This document shows, in pieces, positions 44,577-55,138 of a DNA stretch of 64,000 nt. Source of the stretch: Gonatopus flavifemur (taxonomy: Eukaryota > Arthropoda > Insecta > Hymenoptera > Dryinidae); contig JAFFJZ010000016.1 of NCBI GenBank assembly GCA_018340375.1, positions 6,641,372 through 6,705,371 of the forward strand. The letters run 5' to 3'. Under the pieces are notes generated by a model, which saw nothing but the letters and a program-made list of their open reading frames with translations, made no database searches and was not told where the DNA came from. A program made the position numbers and the translations under genes. Every line of letters begins with the position of its first letter. Position 1 is the first letter of the stretch.

Positions 44577-46970
44577 ATGGATCCCTCAGGCACCTCCGAA
44601 TTCTCCCAACAGGAAATGATAAGCCGACTTCGCAGTTTTGGGCTTTCCACGGAGGGAGATCAGAGAGAATTACGTGAGCGGTTACGAACTCATCCGAATC
44701 CCATTGTCGACCCCCCAGCCACTACCCGATCCACCCTCTCAGACACTTTGCCCAGAATTTCGGGACTCTTTGAAGATCCCAGTAACCTCCTCGATGATAG
44801 GCCCCCATCGCGTGGTTCCTCATACGCGGAAGACCCTAGTGATCATTCGTGGATTGATACCCTTACCCCGGAAGAGTTAGTAGCTCTCCTAGTGGGCCAT
44901 TCCCTCAATTGTGCGAGGACTGTCGGGGACAAGCGGGATCGAGCCCATCGATATTACCGGAGGGCGCAAGGGGACAGAACCATCCGCTGGACGTTGGATG
45001 ATCTGTCTTCGGAACTCAGGCCTACTGAGCTCGAACCCCTCTCGAATCCCGCACCCCCCGAATCCGTTCGGAACACATCCGGAGATACTAACTCTCCTTT
45101 TGAGCTCTCATCAGGGCGCACCCACAAGTCCACCCATATCAAATCAGCCCCCAACTCCCAACATATTCCCAAGTCCCATGCCGTATCGTCCACCACATTT
45201 ACTACGACGACATCCACTGTCAACGTTGACACCTGCGCCCCCATAACTGCCCCGACCACTTCTGGGCCCCGGAGGCAAATCATTCCCACCAATATTAGTG
45301 ACTTTGGGTCAACTGTCGTGCAAAGCCCACCCCTGGTCACCCATCCCCAATATTTTCCGACCATCCTCCCCGATCACACGGAAAATTGCAGTGATTTCCC
45401 TCCGTGTGCCCCAAGAACCACTGAATATGTCCCGAAAGGACGATCTTCGGCGCAAATCACGCCAACAACCAACATCTATCAACCGATGGCCACAAGAGTG
45501 AGTCAACATGCCCCGACAATCCCCACGACTGCCCCTACTCATGAGAATAATAGCATTTCCGGTCCTCAATCGACCCAACCCTATTGGTGCTCCAATGATC
45601 CCAGCAGTTCGGTACCCGTAATCCAACACTTATACTCCCATGCCCCGACCCCAGCGACGGTAGCGTCGATCCCCACTCAGCCCTCGTATTTCCAACCGCC
45701 AGCAAACTTTTCCCCAATACCGACGTCCCAAGCCCCGAACAACCTACACGTCACTCCCCATTGGCAACAACAAGCCCATTTGCTACCTCCGGTCACCTCT
45801 CAGTATGCCCTGACCCAGCCCTCCTATTCCTTGCTCCCACACTACCAAGCTACCAGTATTAACACATGGCCCAGTACCCAACCCCCATCCCATATGACCC
45901 CATATGTCCCGGCCGGAGCCCATCGCAGCAACCTGGCTGCTTTTGCCCGGGATTGGCGTCTGTCCTTCTCGGGACTAGACGGCGATCCGGAAGAATTCCT
46001 CTTGAGATTGAATGAATGCCGGGCCATGACCAACTTGTCGCATTTGGGAGTCCTCAACTTAATGTCCACCGTTCTAAAGGACATTGTCCTACAATGATTC
46101 CGGATCGAGAGAACGTCCTTCACTTCCCTAGATTCCTTTCATAGTTCCTTCCGGTATAGATTTGGTTCCGCGGATTACGAAGGGGAATTGCGCCTACAGG
46201 TGCTCACTCGATTTCTAGGGCCAGATGAACCACCCGCAAATTACATCAATTGTGTACAGCTTTTATGGTCGAGCATGCGCAGACCTTATCCTCTGGAAGA
46301 ACAGCTTTCTCTGGCGCTAGATCACATGCGCCCGGAGTGTTGCTGCCAGATGATAAGGGCATCATTTAATACATACGAGCAAATGGAAATGCGGGCCCTT
46401 GAAGTCGAGCGATCACTCAGGCCCCAAGAAATCCCTATACAACTCCCAACATCCCAACTAGCACTCCCGGGATCGGCTTACAAGCCAAAGAAGACCCCAC
46501 CGGAAAATTCCCAATCCCTAGCCTCCCCAGAGACTTCACCTGCCACACCAGTGTCCCAAGGAACCCCGAATCCCCCTTAACGGAAGGACCCCAAGAAAAA
46601 ACAAACACCCAACCCACCACCTCCCGAGACTCATACACCACAACCCACCTATGCAGCAAAAGCTGCCCTACCGGCCTCTCCTCAACCCAATCCCCGACGA
46701 TTTGCCCAAGCCAATCAGACCCCGTCATCACCCTCCTCTGCCAAACCCCAACCATTGATGACTATCCCTGTGCCCCCGGGGTATGTACCTCATAGTTCCC
46801 CTAGAAATTCTCCACACAATTCCCCACGACCCACCTGGAGGGCTCCGGACTCAACCCCGAACGAACCAATAGAATGTTGGCGCTGCGGGGGGCGCGGACA
46901 TTCCTCAAAACAATGTCCCACCCCTCGTGGTTTCAATTACTCCCCCAAAAGGAAGGACGAGGGAAACTGA
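44577..46970 (+). pseudogene. Ty3/gypsy gag with SAP-like N-terminus and CCHC knuckle
   Basis: One frame runs from the ATG at 44577 to 46970, interrupted by TGA at 46095-46097 and TAA at 46578-46580 (about 797 codons). Residues ~9-37 (SQQEMISRLRSFGLSTEGDQ, then RELRERL) match the SAP helix-loop-helix DNA-binding motif. A long Pro/Thr/Ser-rich stretch follows to about residue 440. The retrotransposon capsid region is at FARDWRLSFSGLDGDPEEFL and continues past the first stop (LRLQVLTRFLGPDEPPANYI). The nucleocapsid knuckle CWRCGGRGHSSKQC is a perfect CX2CX4HX4C. It would package RNA; the SAP-like motif suggests chromatin or DNA contact, which is inference. Confidence 0.82.
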
Positions 46971-48120
46971 ACAGAGGAACGGTGACTAGGATTCACCCAA
47001 CCTCCGGTAGCATGCCCTCGTCGACCCTAAAACACCACCCTACCCCCGAACATAGGGTACTCGCCCACCAACCACAACAGAGCACAGGAATGGAAGATAC
47101 ACCCCAAACCTCTACACTTTCGGAATCCCACTGGGATGAAAACCCACCCCTACCCCAACGAGAGCTATACCGGACCACCCCAGATGAGACTCCTAGGGAA
47201 TTACCATTGGTTCCACCCCCTACCCCAAACCCCTTGGATTTCTTCGATTTATTCTCCGAAACCACCCCTGACCCGAATAATTCTGAAGCGGTTGTGCTTC
47301 GAAAACACCTACCCTCCACCCGACCCCGGACGTTCGGAACTTCGTAGAAAACACCCTCCTCAATGACGTGATGTCCAAACTACCCCAAAAACCGGAACCA
47401 ATCGAGGGAAATAACCCTTTTCGGAATCCCCCAGAAGTCCCCGCACACCGACCAATAGAGAATAATCCGGAGAGATCGATTCACAGATCCTTATATGAAG
47501 AATCTATCTCTTCGAAGGAACCCACCCCCTCGTCCACCCTACCCCCCAGAGGAATCACCCCCTACCGGAAAAAGCGATGTACCAGAACCCCAGAATCCCC
47601 TGGACCCACCCTTCCGAGCGACTTAGTCGCGAATGCACCCCCCAGAATACACCCGTGGTCAGGAACCGATAATTCCCCAGATCCGGAAAGAACACCCGAA
47701 CTAAGCAACCTGTTCCCACCATCCCAGTCTCAGCCCGAACACAACCCTCCGAACACAACTCAGGGAACCCCACGGAGGGAATCCAATAGCCACCACCCGA
47801 ATGACCCGAGCCCTCTAGCCCGAATATACTTGACCATCAGGATCGACCCCTACGATATTCCTGCCCTCATGGATACAGGCGCATCATGTACCTTCTTCGG
47901 TCCTACTGGATGTGACTTACTGCGGGTTCCCAAAATCCCTGTCAAAAGAGCCTCCTATGGTGCCGTGGAGGTCGCCAATGGGAGAATTGAGCCCATTTCG
48001 GAGGAAGCCCAGGTACCAATAGAAATTCTGAACGTCAAAAAGACTTTGATTTGTCGGGTGGTACCGGGCCTAGATATTGATTCCATCCTTGGGATGGATT
48101 TCCTTTTACGAATTCGGTTT
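46971..48120 (+). pseudogene. Ty3/gypsy pol N-terminus and aspartic protease
   Basis: A Pro-rich linker occupies 46971-47800 across changing frames. The protease is in the frame 47368-48342: RIDPYDIPALMDTGASCTFF has DTGA at 47872-47883, and about 75 residues on DIDSILGMDFLL gives the conserved ILG-D strand. Beyond it the correct reading shifts to another frame near 48110-48125 (NGRWRIGGQEENWQYF), so the pol frame is broken there. The enzyme would process Gag-Pol. Its active-site region looks intact. Confidence 0.8.
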
Positions 48121-49800
48121 GGTTTTGGATGGGTTCAATGGCCGTTGGCGTATCGGAGGGCAGGAAGAGAACTGGCAGTACTTCACTTCAAGCCCCGAGA
48201 CCCCAATCCCGTCACCCACCCTTCATGGTTTACTACCCTCAAACCCCTCCCAACAAACCCGTTTAGAGAATTTTGTCACGCGTGGAGTCTCTCCCCTAAC
48301 CCGTTCCTCTGGTGCTATCTTGTTGACTTCCCACCACATTGATGTCCAGGGACATCTAGGCAAGGAGCGCAGATACTACCCGGTCAGCCCGAAGGTCAGA
48401 GAAGGAATGTACAAGGAAGTAGATAGAATGCTGGCCGAAGTAATAGTCGGACCTTCTTCGAGCGATTGGTTAAGTTCGATCGTAATGGTGAAGAGAAGGG
48501 AAGTAGAACCCCAAGACGGGGAACTACAACGCATGATCGCTCGGGAAGGGGAGACCAAACCCAAAAGCGAGTACAGGTTCTGCGTGGATTACCGTGAAGT
48601 CAACAAGGTAACCAAAAAGGATGCCTTCCCCCTTCTCTACATGGGTAGTATTCTGGACAAATTACGTTCGGCCCGGTACATCTCCACAATCGATCTTAGT
48701 CAAGCCTATCACCAGATTCCCATGGACCCTCGTTCGGAAGAAATCACGGCTTTTACGGTCCCTGGCCGTGGTTTATTTCAATTCACCCGTATGCCCTATG
48801 GCTTGACTAATGCCCCTGCCACCTTCCAACGACTCATGGACAAACAAATTGGTTCCTCCCTAGAGCCCCACGCATTTCCGTATTTGGACGATATCATTAT
48901 CGTCACGGAAACATTTGAGAACTATCTAATCTGGCTAAAGAAAGTATTAGACAGGATGAGAGAAGCCGGGTTGGCCATCAATCCGGAAAAATGCGAATGG
49001 TGCAACTCGGAGGTGAGGTACCTCGGCTTTCTGGTCAACCAAAATGGTCCTCAAATGGATCCCAGTAAAATCGAGCCCGTACTGGACTACTCTCCACCCA
49101 CCAATCTAGAAAGACTTCAGAGATTCCTCGTTATAGTGTCGTGGTACCGACGTTTTATCGAACATTTTGCCACGATCGCCGCCCCGCTCCATAAGTTAAC
49201 CAAGACAGGTTCAGCGTGGAAGTGGGGAAACGCGGAACAAGAGGCCTCCGAATCTCTGAAGGAGTCCATAGCTTCAGCCCCTATCCTGGTTCGCCCCGAT
49301 TTTCCTCAGCCGTTCGCCCTCCAAACAGATGCCACTAACACCGGTTTCGGCGCTGTCCTCACCCAGTCTTTAGAGGGGGAGGAGAGAGTTATTGCTCCCG
49401 CAAGCAGAACTCTAAACAGCGCTGAGAAAAATTACTCCGTGACAGAGCGAGAATGCCTGGCCGTTCTCTGGGCCATCAAAAAATTCCGAGAATACTTGGA
49501 AGGTTACTACTTCACCGTGATAACTGACCACGCAAGTTTGAAGTGGCTATATCAACTTCATAACCCGACAGGGAGACTAGCCAGATGGGCTCTGGAACTC
49601 CTGGAGTATTATTTTGATATAGTCCACAGAGAAGGCGCGCTCCACCATGTCCCAGATGCCCTGTCACGGATGTACGAAGAAGATTCCCTCACGGCATCTG
49701 CCCTGAAACCTTCTACTCCCCAAGCCCCTGACCCACAAATTATCCTGCCCCAGAATGACACCCCCGTGGATTGGTACACCAAGAGATATAAACGCCCTGC
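48121..49800 (+). pseudogene. Ty3/gypsy reverse transcriptase and RNase H, long open frame
   Basis: This lies in an uninterrupted frame (48077-49894, 605 codons) but is cut off from PR and IN by frameshifts. RT motifs in order: YRFCVDYREVNKVTKKDAFP, TIDLSQAYHQIPMDP, FTRMPYGLTNAPATFQRLMD and the catalytic YLDD at 48881-48892. The thumb has VRYLGFLVNQNGPQMDPSKI and SWYRRFIEHF. RNase H shows FALQTDATNTGFGAVLTQ (Asp), YSVTERECLAVLWAIKKF (Glu), VITDHASLKWL (Asp) and HVPDALSRM. All key residues are present, so this is the best-kept part of the element. Confidence 0.88.
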
Positions 49801-50525
49801 AGTCACACCCCAGACACTACCCCAACTGGAGGATCGTGGATGGCCGGATCTACGTCAAGCGTCACGACCTACTGGTGAGTCAAGTCATGGATGACTTGAA
49901 CGAATGGAAACTGGTCGTCCCCAATGCCTTCAGGAACTCCGTGATACACGAGTGCCACGATACCCCAGATGCAGGCCACTTCGACGTTGAGGAGACGTAC
50001 AAACGAGTGGCCCGGGAATACTATTGGCCAGGCATGTTCGGAGACATCAAACGGTACATCCAAAGTTGCGAGATTTGCCAGGAGGCGGAAGTCTCGCAAC
50101 AGGCACCACCTGGCATGATGGGCTTCCGGAAGATCACACAAGCGTGGAGCGTGGTGGCAGCGGATATCATGGGCCCTCTGCCCATGAGCAAGCTCAGCAA
50201 TAGGTACTTCCTGGTATGTATGGACTTATTGACCAAAGCGATTGAAGGTGCCATCATGCGGAACGCTACTGCGAAAGCGATCTTGACGAGATTGAACGAC
50301 ATGGTCGTGAATCGTCACGGCGCTCCGGAGGTCCTCATCACCGATAATGGAAACGAATTCGCCAACCGAGATGTTACCCAGTATCTGGCGTACCATGGCA
50401 GTCCCTTACCCCTGTATATCACCCGCAAGCGAACCCCGTGGGAGAGGGGACCGAGTATGGAAGACCATGTTCAGAGCTTACTTGGACCAAGACCATCGGG
50501 AATGGGACAAGTCCCTCCCAGCCTG
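49801..50525 (+). pseudogene. Ty3/gypsy integrase, frameshifted and missing its middle C-terminus
   Basis: A frameshift near 49800 moves reading to YPNWRIVDGRIYVKRHDLL. The HHCC domain is HECHDTPDAGHFDVEETYKR with SCEICQEAE. The core has VVAADIMGPLP (first Asp) and VLITDNGNEFANR (second). The region of the catalytic Glu near 50435 is split by another frameshift: one frame reads TPWERGP, the next DRVWKTMFRAYLDQDHREWD. The latter stops at about 50525 after LPAC. Only a short C-terminal remnant (frame at 51318-51391) follows, after foreign Gag-like sequence. It would insert cDNA; this copy cannot. Confidence 0.8.
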
Positions 50526-50960
50526 TTGACCCGTCCGCCACAAAGAGCTCCCTTGATACACCTGGCCTCCCTGGAACGTTTCCCTCTAACGTCCCCTTCT
50601 CCAGATTTCCTCCGTTTCGCGACTCGGCCCCGCTCCTACACTCTCGACGTGCCCCAACTCCCCAAGCATGCCCCCAGAACCGATCCTACAACCACCCTTC
50701 GGAGGCCCACATTCACTCCCACCCCACCCCAACCCCGTCCTGCCCAACTCCAAGCGACCTCCCCCCCTTCCCACGCTCCCGACCCAAAACCCCGCTGACG
50801 ACCAACCCCTGTTGATTCGTCTCCCCCACCTGTTCCCCTTATGTCCTTGATCATCCCTCCACCCCCCGGCTATGAACCTCTTCCCCCCTCTACCGGTCCC
50901 CCATCGAGGCGGTGGTGGAAGTGCGGCCAACCAGGCCACACGAAGTCCCACTGCCCCTCC
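50526..50960 (+). pseudogene. Second Gag-tail-like segment with zinc knuckle, after integrase
   Basis: A Pro-rich region is followed by PLMSLIIPPPPGYEP and then RRWWKCGQPGHTKSHCPS (about 50911-50964), a CCHC knuckle whose first Cys is Trp. The element's own gag has the same layout, PLMTIPVPPGYVPHSSP and then a CCHC knuckle. So a gag C-terminus from this or a related element appears to lie inside the integrase 3' region. The simplest reading is a template switch or recombination. The frame is interrupted near 50798. Confidence 0.6.
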
Positions 50961-51391
50961 TAAAACCCCTCAATCGTCACCTCACCCCCCCGTTCCCTTC
51001 CTCAAATCCCTGATGCCCCTTAAAGGACCTTCATTCTCCGCCCTCCGCTCCTGAGTTGCCCCTCGGCCCTGTCCCAAACCCTCCTATGCCTGCCTCATCC
51101 TGCCCCGCCACTAGCAGTTCCCAGTGACCCCAGGAGAGAACTACAGTGGGACTCAATAAGAAACTGTTCGTGCTGAATTCGTAGAAAGCTTTTTTTATTA
51201 TTTTTTTTTGTAGCTGTAAGTACACTTTGGTATACGGGGCTATAATCGCTAAATCGGATGGGGGGGGGGGGAGGAAACGTGTTTCCGAGGAGGTTAAGCA
51301 AAATGACAGAGAAAAATGTTCTGTCGCATACGGGACGTAGATGGCCCGAACGGACCGTGCTGGCACTTGGACATCGGCATGTCAAGTGCTT
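50961..51391 (+). other. 3' end of pol remnant and untranslated region
   Basis: Pro-rich sequence continues to about 51110. Further on a frame with FCRIRDVDGPNGPCWH at 51318-51365 resembles the extreme C-terminus of gypsy-type integrases. A run of 12 G lies near 51260. No intact gene. Confidence 0.45.
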
Positions 51392-51405
51392 AGAGCGGGG
51401 GGAGT
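51392..51405 (+). promoter_or_regulatory. Polypurine tract
   Basis: AGAGCGGGGGGAGT directly precedes the 3' LTR. A purine tract in this place primes plus-strand DNA synthesis. Confidence 0.85.
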
Positions 51406-52177
51406 TGTGATGTAGCGAATCATCACAAAAAGAGTCGCGGGATGGCACCGCGCACGATCCCTATCGATCGTAATCGTAAACATTCATGACGAGTTAGTTC
51501 ACCCGTAAGAACACAGCTGTCGCTCGCTCACACGAGAATCGGGAACACATCTCCTCTCCCTCGCTATTCCTGTCCTCCTCTAATCTCTGTCCTCCTCCTA
51601 TTTGTTGAGGTTTCCCGTCCCCAAGGAGGCAGCGCCACCTATACCACGGATGCTTGGTAGGATTGTTTCAACGTCAGGAGGCGATATCAACGCCATCTCG
51701 GCCGTTCCAAAATCGACGACCCCCAGGAGACTGGAAATCCCTCGCAGACAACACCATCTCTCTCCGACCCTGGACTAGAGAGAGAGAGAGAGAGAGAGTA
51801 AGATCCTCCGTACTCTTTTGTTAGACCCTGTGTTCCCCAAAGCAAATTGATAAACGAGAGAATTGTTTGTATTCTTCTATGCGCGACGAAGTCGCTCGTT
51901 TTGTATAACATTGATGGTTGTAAGAATATATACGTGCTCTGGCACGTGGTTGACCCCATTTGGAGTTCGATTATTTCAGTGAATTAGAATCAACCCACCC
52001 CCTCTCCCTGAGCTCATTCCTGTTCCCTTGACCCCTCAAAATTGTCGTGGGCAAGTTACTTGTCCTCCCTTGATATTTTTCAGGTCCCGCTGTGACATAA
52101 TTATCCACGACAGGAGTCGTGGAGGCGCTCAATGACCCAAGCGCCTTTGTGCATGGATTCAAGGAATATACATCACA
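51406..52177 (+). repeat. 3' LTR, short form (772 bp)
   Basis: Starts TGTGATGTAGCG and ends TATACATCACA. Matches the 5' LTR except for scattered substitutions, a longer (AG)n run (51776-51797) and absence of ~705 bp between TAAGAT and CCTCCGTAC (near 51803). Confidence 0.92.
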
Positions 52178-52229
52178 ATGTACAAATTGTCTTTTTAGCA
52201 ATTGAAAATATGATATTAATATCTCGAGT

Positions 52230-52453
52230 CAAACATGACCGAACGAATCTTGTGCATCAATTGGAGGCTTCCCTCCAGAACAAGCAGCAGCTTCTTCCCT
52301 ATATAACCCACACACTTTTGCATCAGGGAGGATACTGGGAAACTTTTTCCGTAGATTTGGAGAAATAGTTCTCAAATCTCTTGATTTGAGTTTGTGATGG
52401 ATTTTGTGCAAAGGGTAACAACAACGATCAACGAAACTTTGAGTTGCAGACAT
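52230..52453 (-). pseudogene. N-terminal zinc-finger exon of the same transposase-like gene
   Basis: The frame MSATQSFVDRCCYPLHKI starts at about 52453 and continues HHKLKSRDLRTISPNL and ILPDAKVCGLYREEAA. Paired Cys (CC...CGLY) suggest a zinc finger in which the last Cys is Tyr. The position, strand and order fit the first exon of the gene whose core lies at 38565-40548. The LTR element would then lie in the intron between them. A second, inverted copy of this exon is at 52770-52885. Confidence 0.6.
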
Positions 52454-52769
52454 TTTTGAGAATCAAGAAATGTTGTGTCAATAATGCTGCATTCAATCTA
52501 ATAATTAAATTGCCCACAAACAAACACAATCAAACAGTTGGAGAAGAAAAAATTGATTCTCATCACGAATCGCGAATCATATTTAGAATTGAAACAATTT
52601 TACTTACAATTCAAGATTGTGTCATGCGATGCGATTTTCCGTGTGACATCAAGTTGTATGGAGTATGCTTATAAACGAGGAAAAACAAATGAACATCGTC
52701 GATATGTTTGATGTATCGAAGATATTTACAGAATTTCCATTGTTCATCGAATTGAGAAAAATCGATCAC

Positions 52770-52885
52770 AAATTCAAATAATAGATTTGAGAACTATTTT
52801 TCCAATTCTACAACAAAGGTTTCCCAAAATTCTTCCCAATGCGGAAGTGTGTGGGTTATGCAGAAAAGAAGCCAGTGTATTCCCT
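52770..52885 (+). repeat. Inverted duplicate of the transposase zinc-finger exon
   Basis: The plus strand reads DLRTIFPILQQRFPKILP then NAEVCGLCRKEA. This is the same coding unit as the minus-strand exon at 52300-52420 (DLRTISPNL, AKVCGLYREEA), but with the Cys pair complete. The two face each other across ~350 bp, next to the right TIR. It is a copy of the exon in opposite orientation, not part of a continuous gene. Confidence 0.6.
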
Positions 52886-52888
52886 ACA

Positions 52889-53597
52889 GAGCAGAATTAT
52901 TCCATATTCATTGTATCATGTATATTTATTCATTATTTTGTTCCATAATTTCAAAAGCTGTTATTGATCAAGTTTGATAATATGATGTTACGGTAACATT
53001 GTATGAAATCATTGGCATGAGTGAAAAATCATATTTTATCGTAGAACAGTTCGTTTCATTTGTATTCCGCGTCAACGGTATGACGAACCGTATCAGGAGA
53101 TAATAGGAATATGCGACACGCGCGCTTCAAATCGTTGCGAATGCCAGACAAAATTTTCTTCCCATAATTTCTCCTACACGATTTCAAAGCTGAAAAACCC
53201 AGCTTTCAGATGAGCTAACTTAAAAGATTCTCAAAATTTTCAAAATTGGGAACAAATGCAAAAATAACTTCAAACTCGCTAAATTTGTTGGAAAAAATTT
53301 TTTCTCACAAAAACAGATTACGCCATTGTAAAGAACAGAAAAAAAGCTACGAAAAACAATATCGAAAATGTTTTTATAAAGAAATTTAATTCAAGAAATT
53401 GTATCTTCAGAAGAGCTGATTAAACGAAATCTGTGAATTTCGGATTCCTGTAATTTGATAACCAGAGGTACCAGAGCGAAATCCTTTATAGGATCAAAAG
53501 TCACTAACTAGTACTACATTTCAGTGAAATTTCAGAAAGATTCAGGAGGTAAAAATTTTTCAGCTCGTACGCTTGAGAAATTCTGCCACATATTGGG
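52889..53597 (-). repeat. Right terminal inverted repeat (~0.7 kb)
   Basis: Reverse complement of 37803-38510 with scattered differences. The outer limit is near TGCCACATA at 53585-53593. It has no coding capacity. Confidence 0.8.
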
Positions 53598-53959
53598 ATA
53601 GGCTTTTTATCTAAATACGGGTTAGCGTAATAGATACTGATAGAAGTATCAGGTCGTTTCTTACAAAATTTCCGAATCTTCATCGGTAAAATAAATGTCT
53701 GCAGTTTCAAATTCAGAAACATTGATTCGCGGAAATAATCACCCTTCACATCTGCAGTACGTCGTCAACGTTCTGGCAGATGGAATATTCCTCCCTTCAA
53801 AAACTCGTGATTTTTGTGGGGTGAAAAATCCTCGAAGGCCGGAATCACAGACTTCCGATCTTAAAAGCACCGCTTTCTCAAATAGCTGTGTAGATTCTTG
53901 CATGGAGGTGAAGATCCATCGGCGAAAGCTTCTGACAAGTATGGAAGATGAGCAACAGC

Positions 53960-54215
53960 TTTTTATCCTGACCCTGAAAAGTTTATGTATCTTTCTTTGT
54001 GAAGTATGCGGCCTTGAATTATCGTGTAGAACTATGGGTCCACACCTATTGATCAGGGATTGCTGCAAGCGCTTCAATTCCTCGTGCATTTGTTCAAGTG
54101 CGTTGCACTACGACTGTGTCGTGATGATCTCACCTGGTTGCAAGAAGAAATAATGAATTGCACCCTCACAAGTCCACCATACAGTAACCATTACCTTCTT
54201 TGGGTATAGTGATGC
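53960..54215 (-). pseudogene. mariner transposase fragment, catalytic-core piece
   Basis: On the minus strand MVTVWWTCEGAIHYFFLQPG, EIITTQ, then after an in-frame TAG EQMHEELKRLQQSLINRCGP and IVLHDNSRPHTSQ match the middle of a cecropia-type mariner transposase. The second catalytic Asp is in LHDNSRPH. Both the N-terminus and the end with the third Asp are absent, and I found no TIRs. It is a short relic. Confidence 0.75.
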
Positions 54216-54510
54216 TTTTGCATGCTGCCTTCGCGATTCTCCGCGTTCGCCATATCGGATTTGCCATCTTTGAATTGCGAATTCTGAGTCAGATTTCTCA
54301 TTCCTCTAATAGCACATAGTATCCTCACCCCTGCCAAATTTTCCCAAGAAGAATGATACAGAAGGATCCATTTTTTCTATAGTTTTCAATGAGGTTTCTG
54401 AATACGGAATTTACAATATTAAAAGATAGAACTCTATCGTTCTTTATCGTATTCTATGGAATTAAACAGGATATATGGGGTCTTATCGTGGAATTCCCAC
54501 AGAAAAAGAG
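54216..54510. other. Unassigned spacer
   Basis: No gene or defined repeat is seen between the mariner relic and the next MITE. Confidence 0.35.
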
Positions 54511-54512
54511 TA

Positions 54513-54655
54513 GGGGGTCTTTTGGCCGAAAAAGTTTTTGACCGAATCGAGATGATTTGACATTCGCTAGTCGCTTTCAGAGGACACTAGAGAATGACTA
54601 GCGATTGTCAAATCATCTCGATTCGGCCAAAAACTTTTTCGGCCAAAAGACCCCT
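54513..54655. mobile_element. Palindromic MITE, 143 bp, TA target duplication
   Basis: Arms of about 60 bp (GGGGTCTTTTGGCCGAAAAA on the left; the same on the right, reversed) surround a short loop. TA flanks both ends (54511-54512 and 54656-54657). Arms differ at two or three positions. This is a foldback MITE of the Tc1/mariner type. Confidence 0.88.
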
Positions 54656-54959
54656 TACCAGAAAAAGTACCAGTTATTTGAAAAAAATAGTCATGTGTTC
54701 CAGAAAAAGTGGTACTTCTTCTGTAGGAATTCAACGACGACATCACATACATTTTATGATGAATTTTATCGAATACGATAAGAAACGATAAAATTCTTTC
54801 GTTGAATAACGACATAACATTGTACATTCCTCATTCAGAAACCTCATTGAGCACTTTAGAAAAAATGTATCGTTCTGTATTGTGCTCTATTGGGGAAATG
54901 TAGCAAGGATGATATTATCAAAATATTCTACCAGAACATTCTCAGAATATTATGTATCC

Positions 54960-55129
54960 ACCAGAACTGCCAGATGGGCATCGCCGTTGAGGGCAAGTGT
55001 AACCCCGCTATCGTCACATGTATATGAGTTACATGTGTGTATAGGTTCTGTGAGGAGGTGAGAGTATGTATATGAACGATGGTGGCGGTGCTATTTCCGT
55101 CAACGGCAATGCCCATCTGGCAGCTCTGA
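54960..55129. mobile_element. hAT-like MITE, about 170 bp
   Basis: Inverted repeats CTGCCAGATGGGCATCGCCG (left) and CTGCCAGATGGGCATTGCCG (right, reversed) lie just inside CAGAA/CAGAG tips. TATGTATCC on the left and TATGAATCC on the right look like an imperfect 8-9-bp target duplication, as hAT elements make. It has no coding capacity. Confidence 0.7.
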
Positions 55130-55138
55130 TATGAATCC

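Larger units (their letters stand above)
40582..52177 (+). mobile_element. Ty3/gypsy LTR retrotransposon, complete with both LTRs
   Basis: The 11.6-kb element has LTRs at 40582-42059 and 51406-52177, each starting TGTGATGTA and ending in ATCACA. The 4-bp duplication ATGT flanks it (40578-40581 and 52178-52181). A primer-binding site follows the 5' LTR, and a purine tract precedes the 3' LTR. Gag and Pol (PR, RT, RH, IN) lie between on the plus strand, with stops and frameshifts. The LTRs differ by a few percent by eye, plus one large indel. The insertion is therefore not very recent, but it is younger than its host transposon. Confidence 0.93.
37803..53597 (-). mobile_element. DNA transposon with ~0.7-kb TIRs, interrupted by an LTR element
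   Basis: 37803-38510 and 52889-53597 are inverted copies of one another over about 700 bp. They share, among others, GGAGAAATTATGGGAAGAAA and its complement near 53155, and AATAACAGCTTTTGAAATTA and its complement. Between them lie the pieces of one transposase-like gene on the minus strand. Without the 11.6-kb LTR element the transposon would be about 4.2 kb. Left and right arms differ by scattered changes, so the copy is old. I see no target duplication at the outer ends. Confidence 0.75.
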
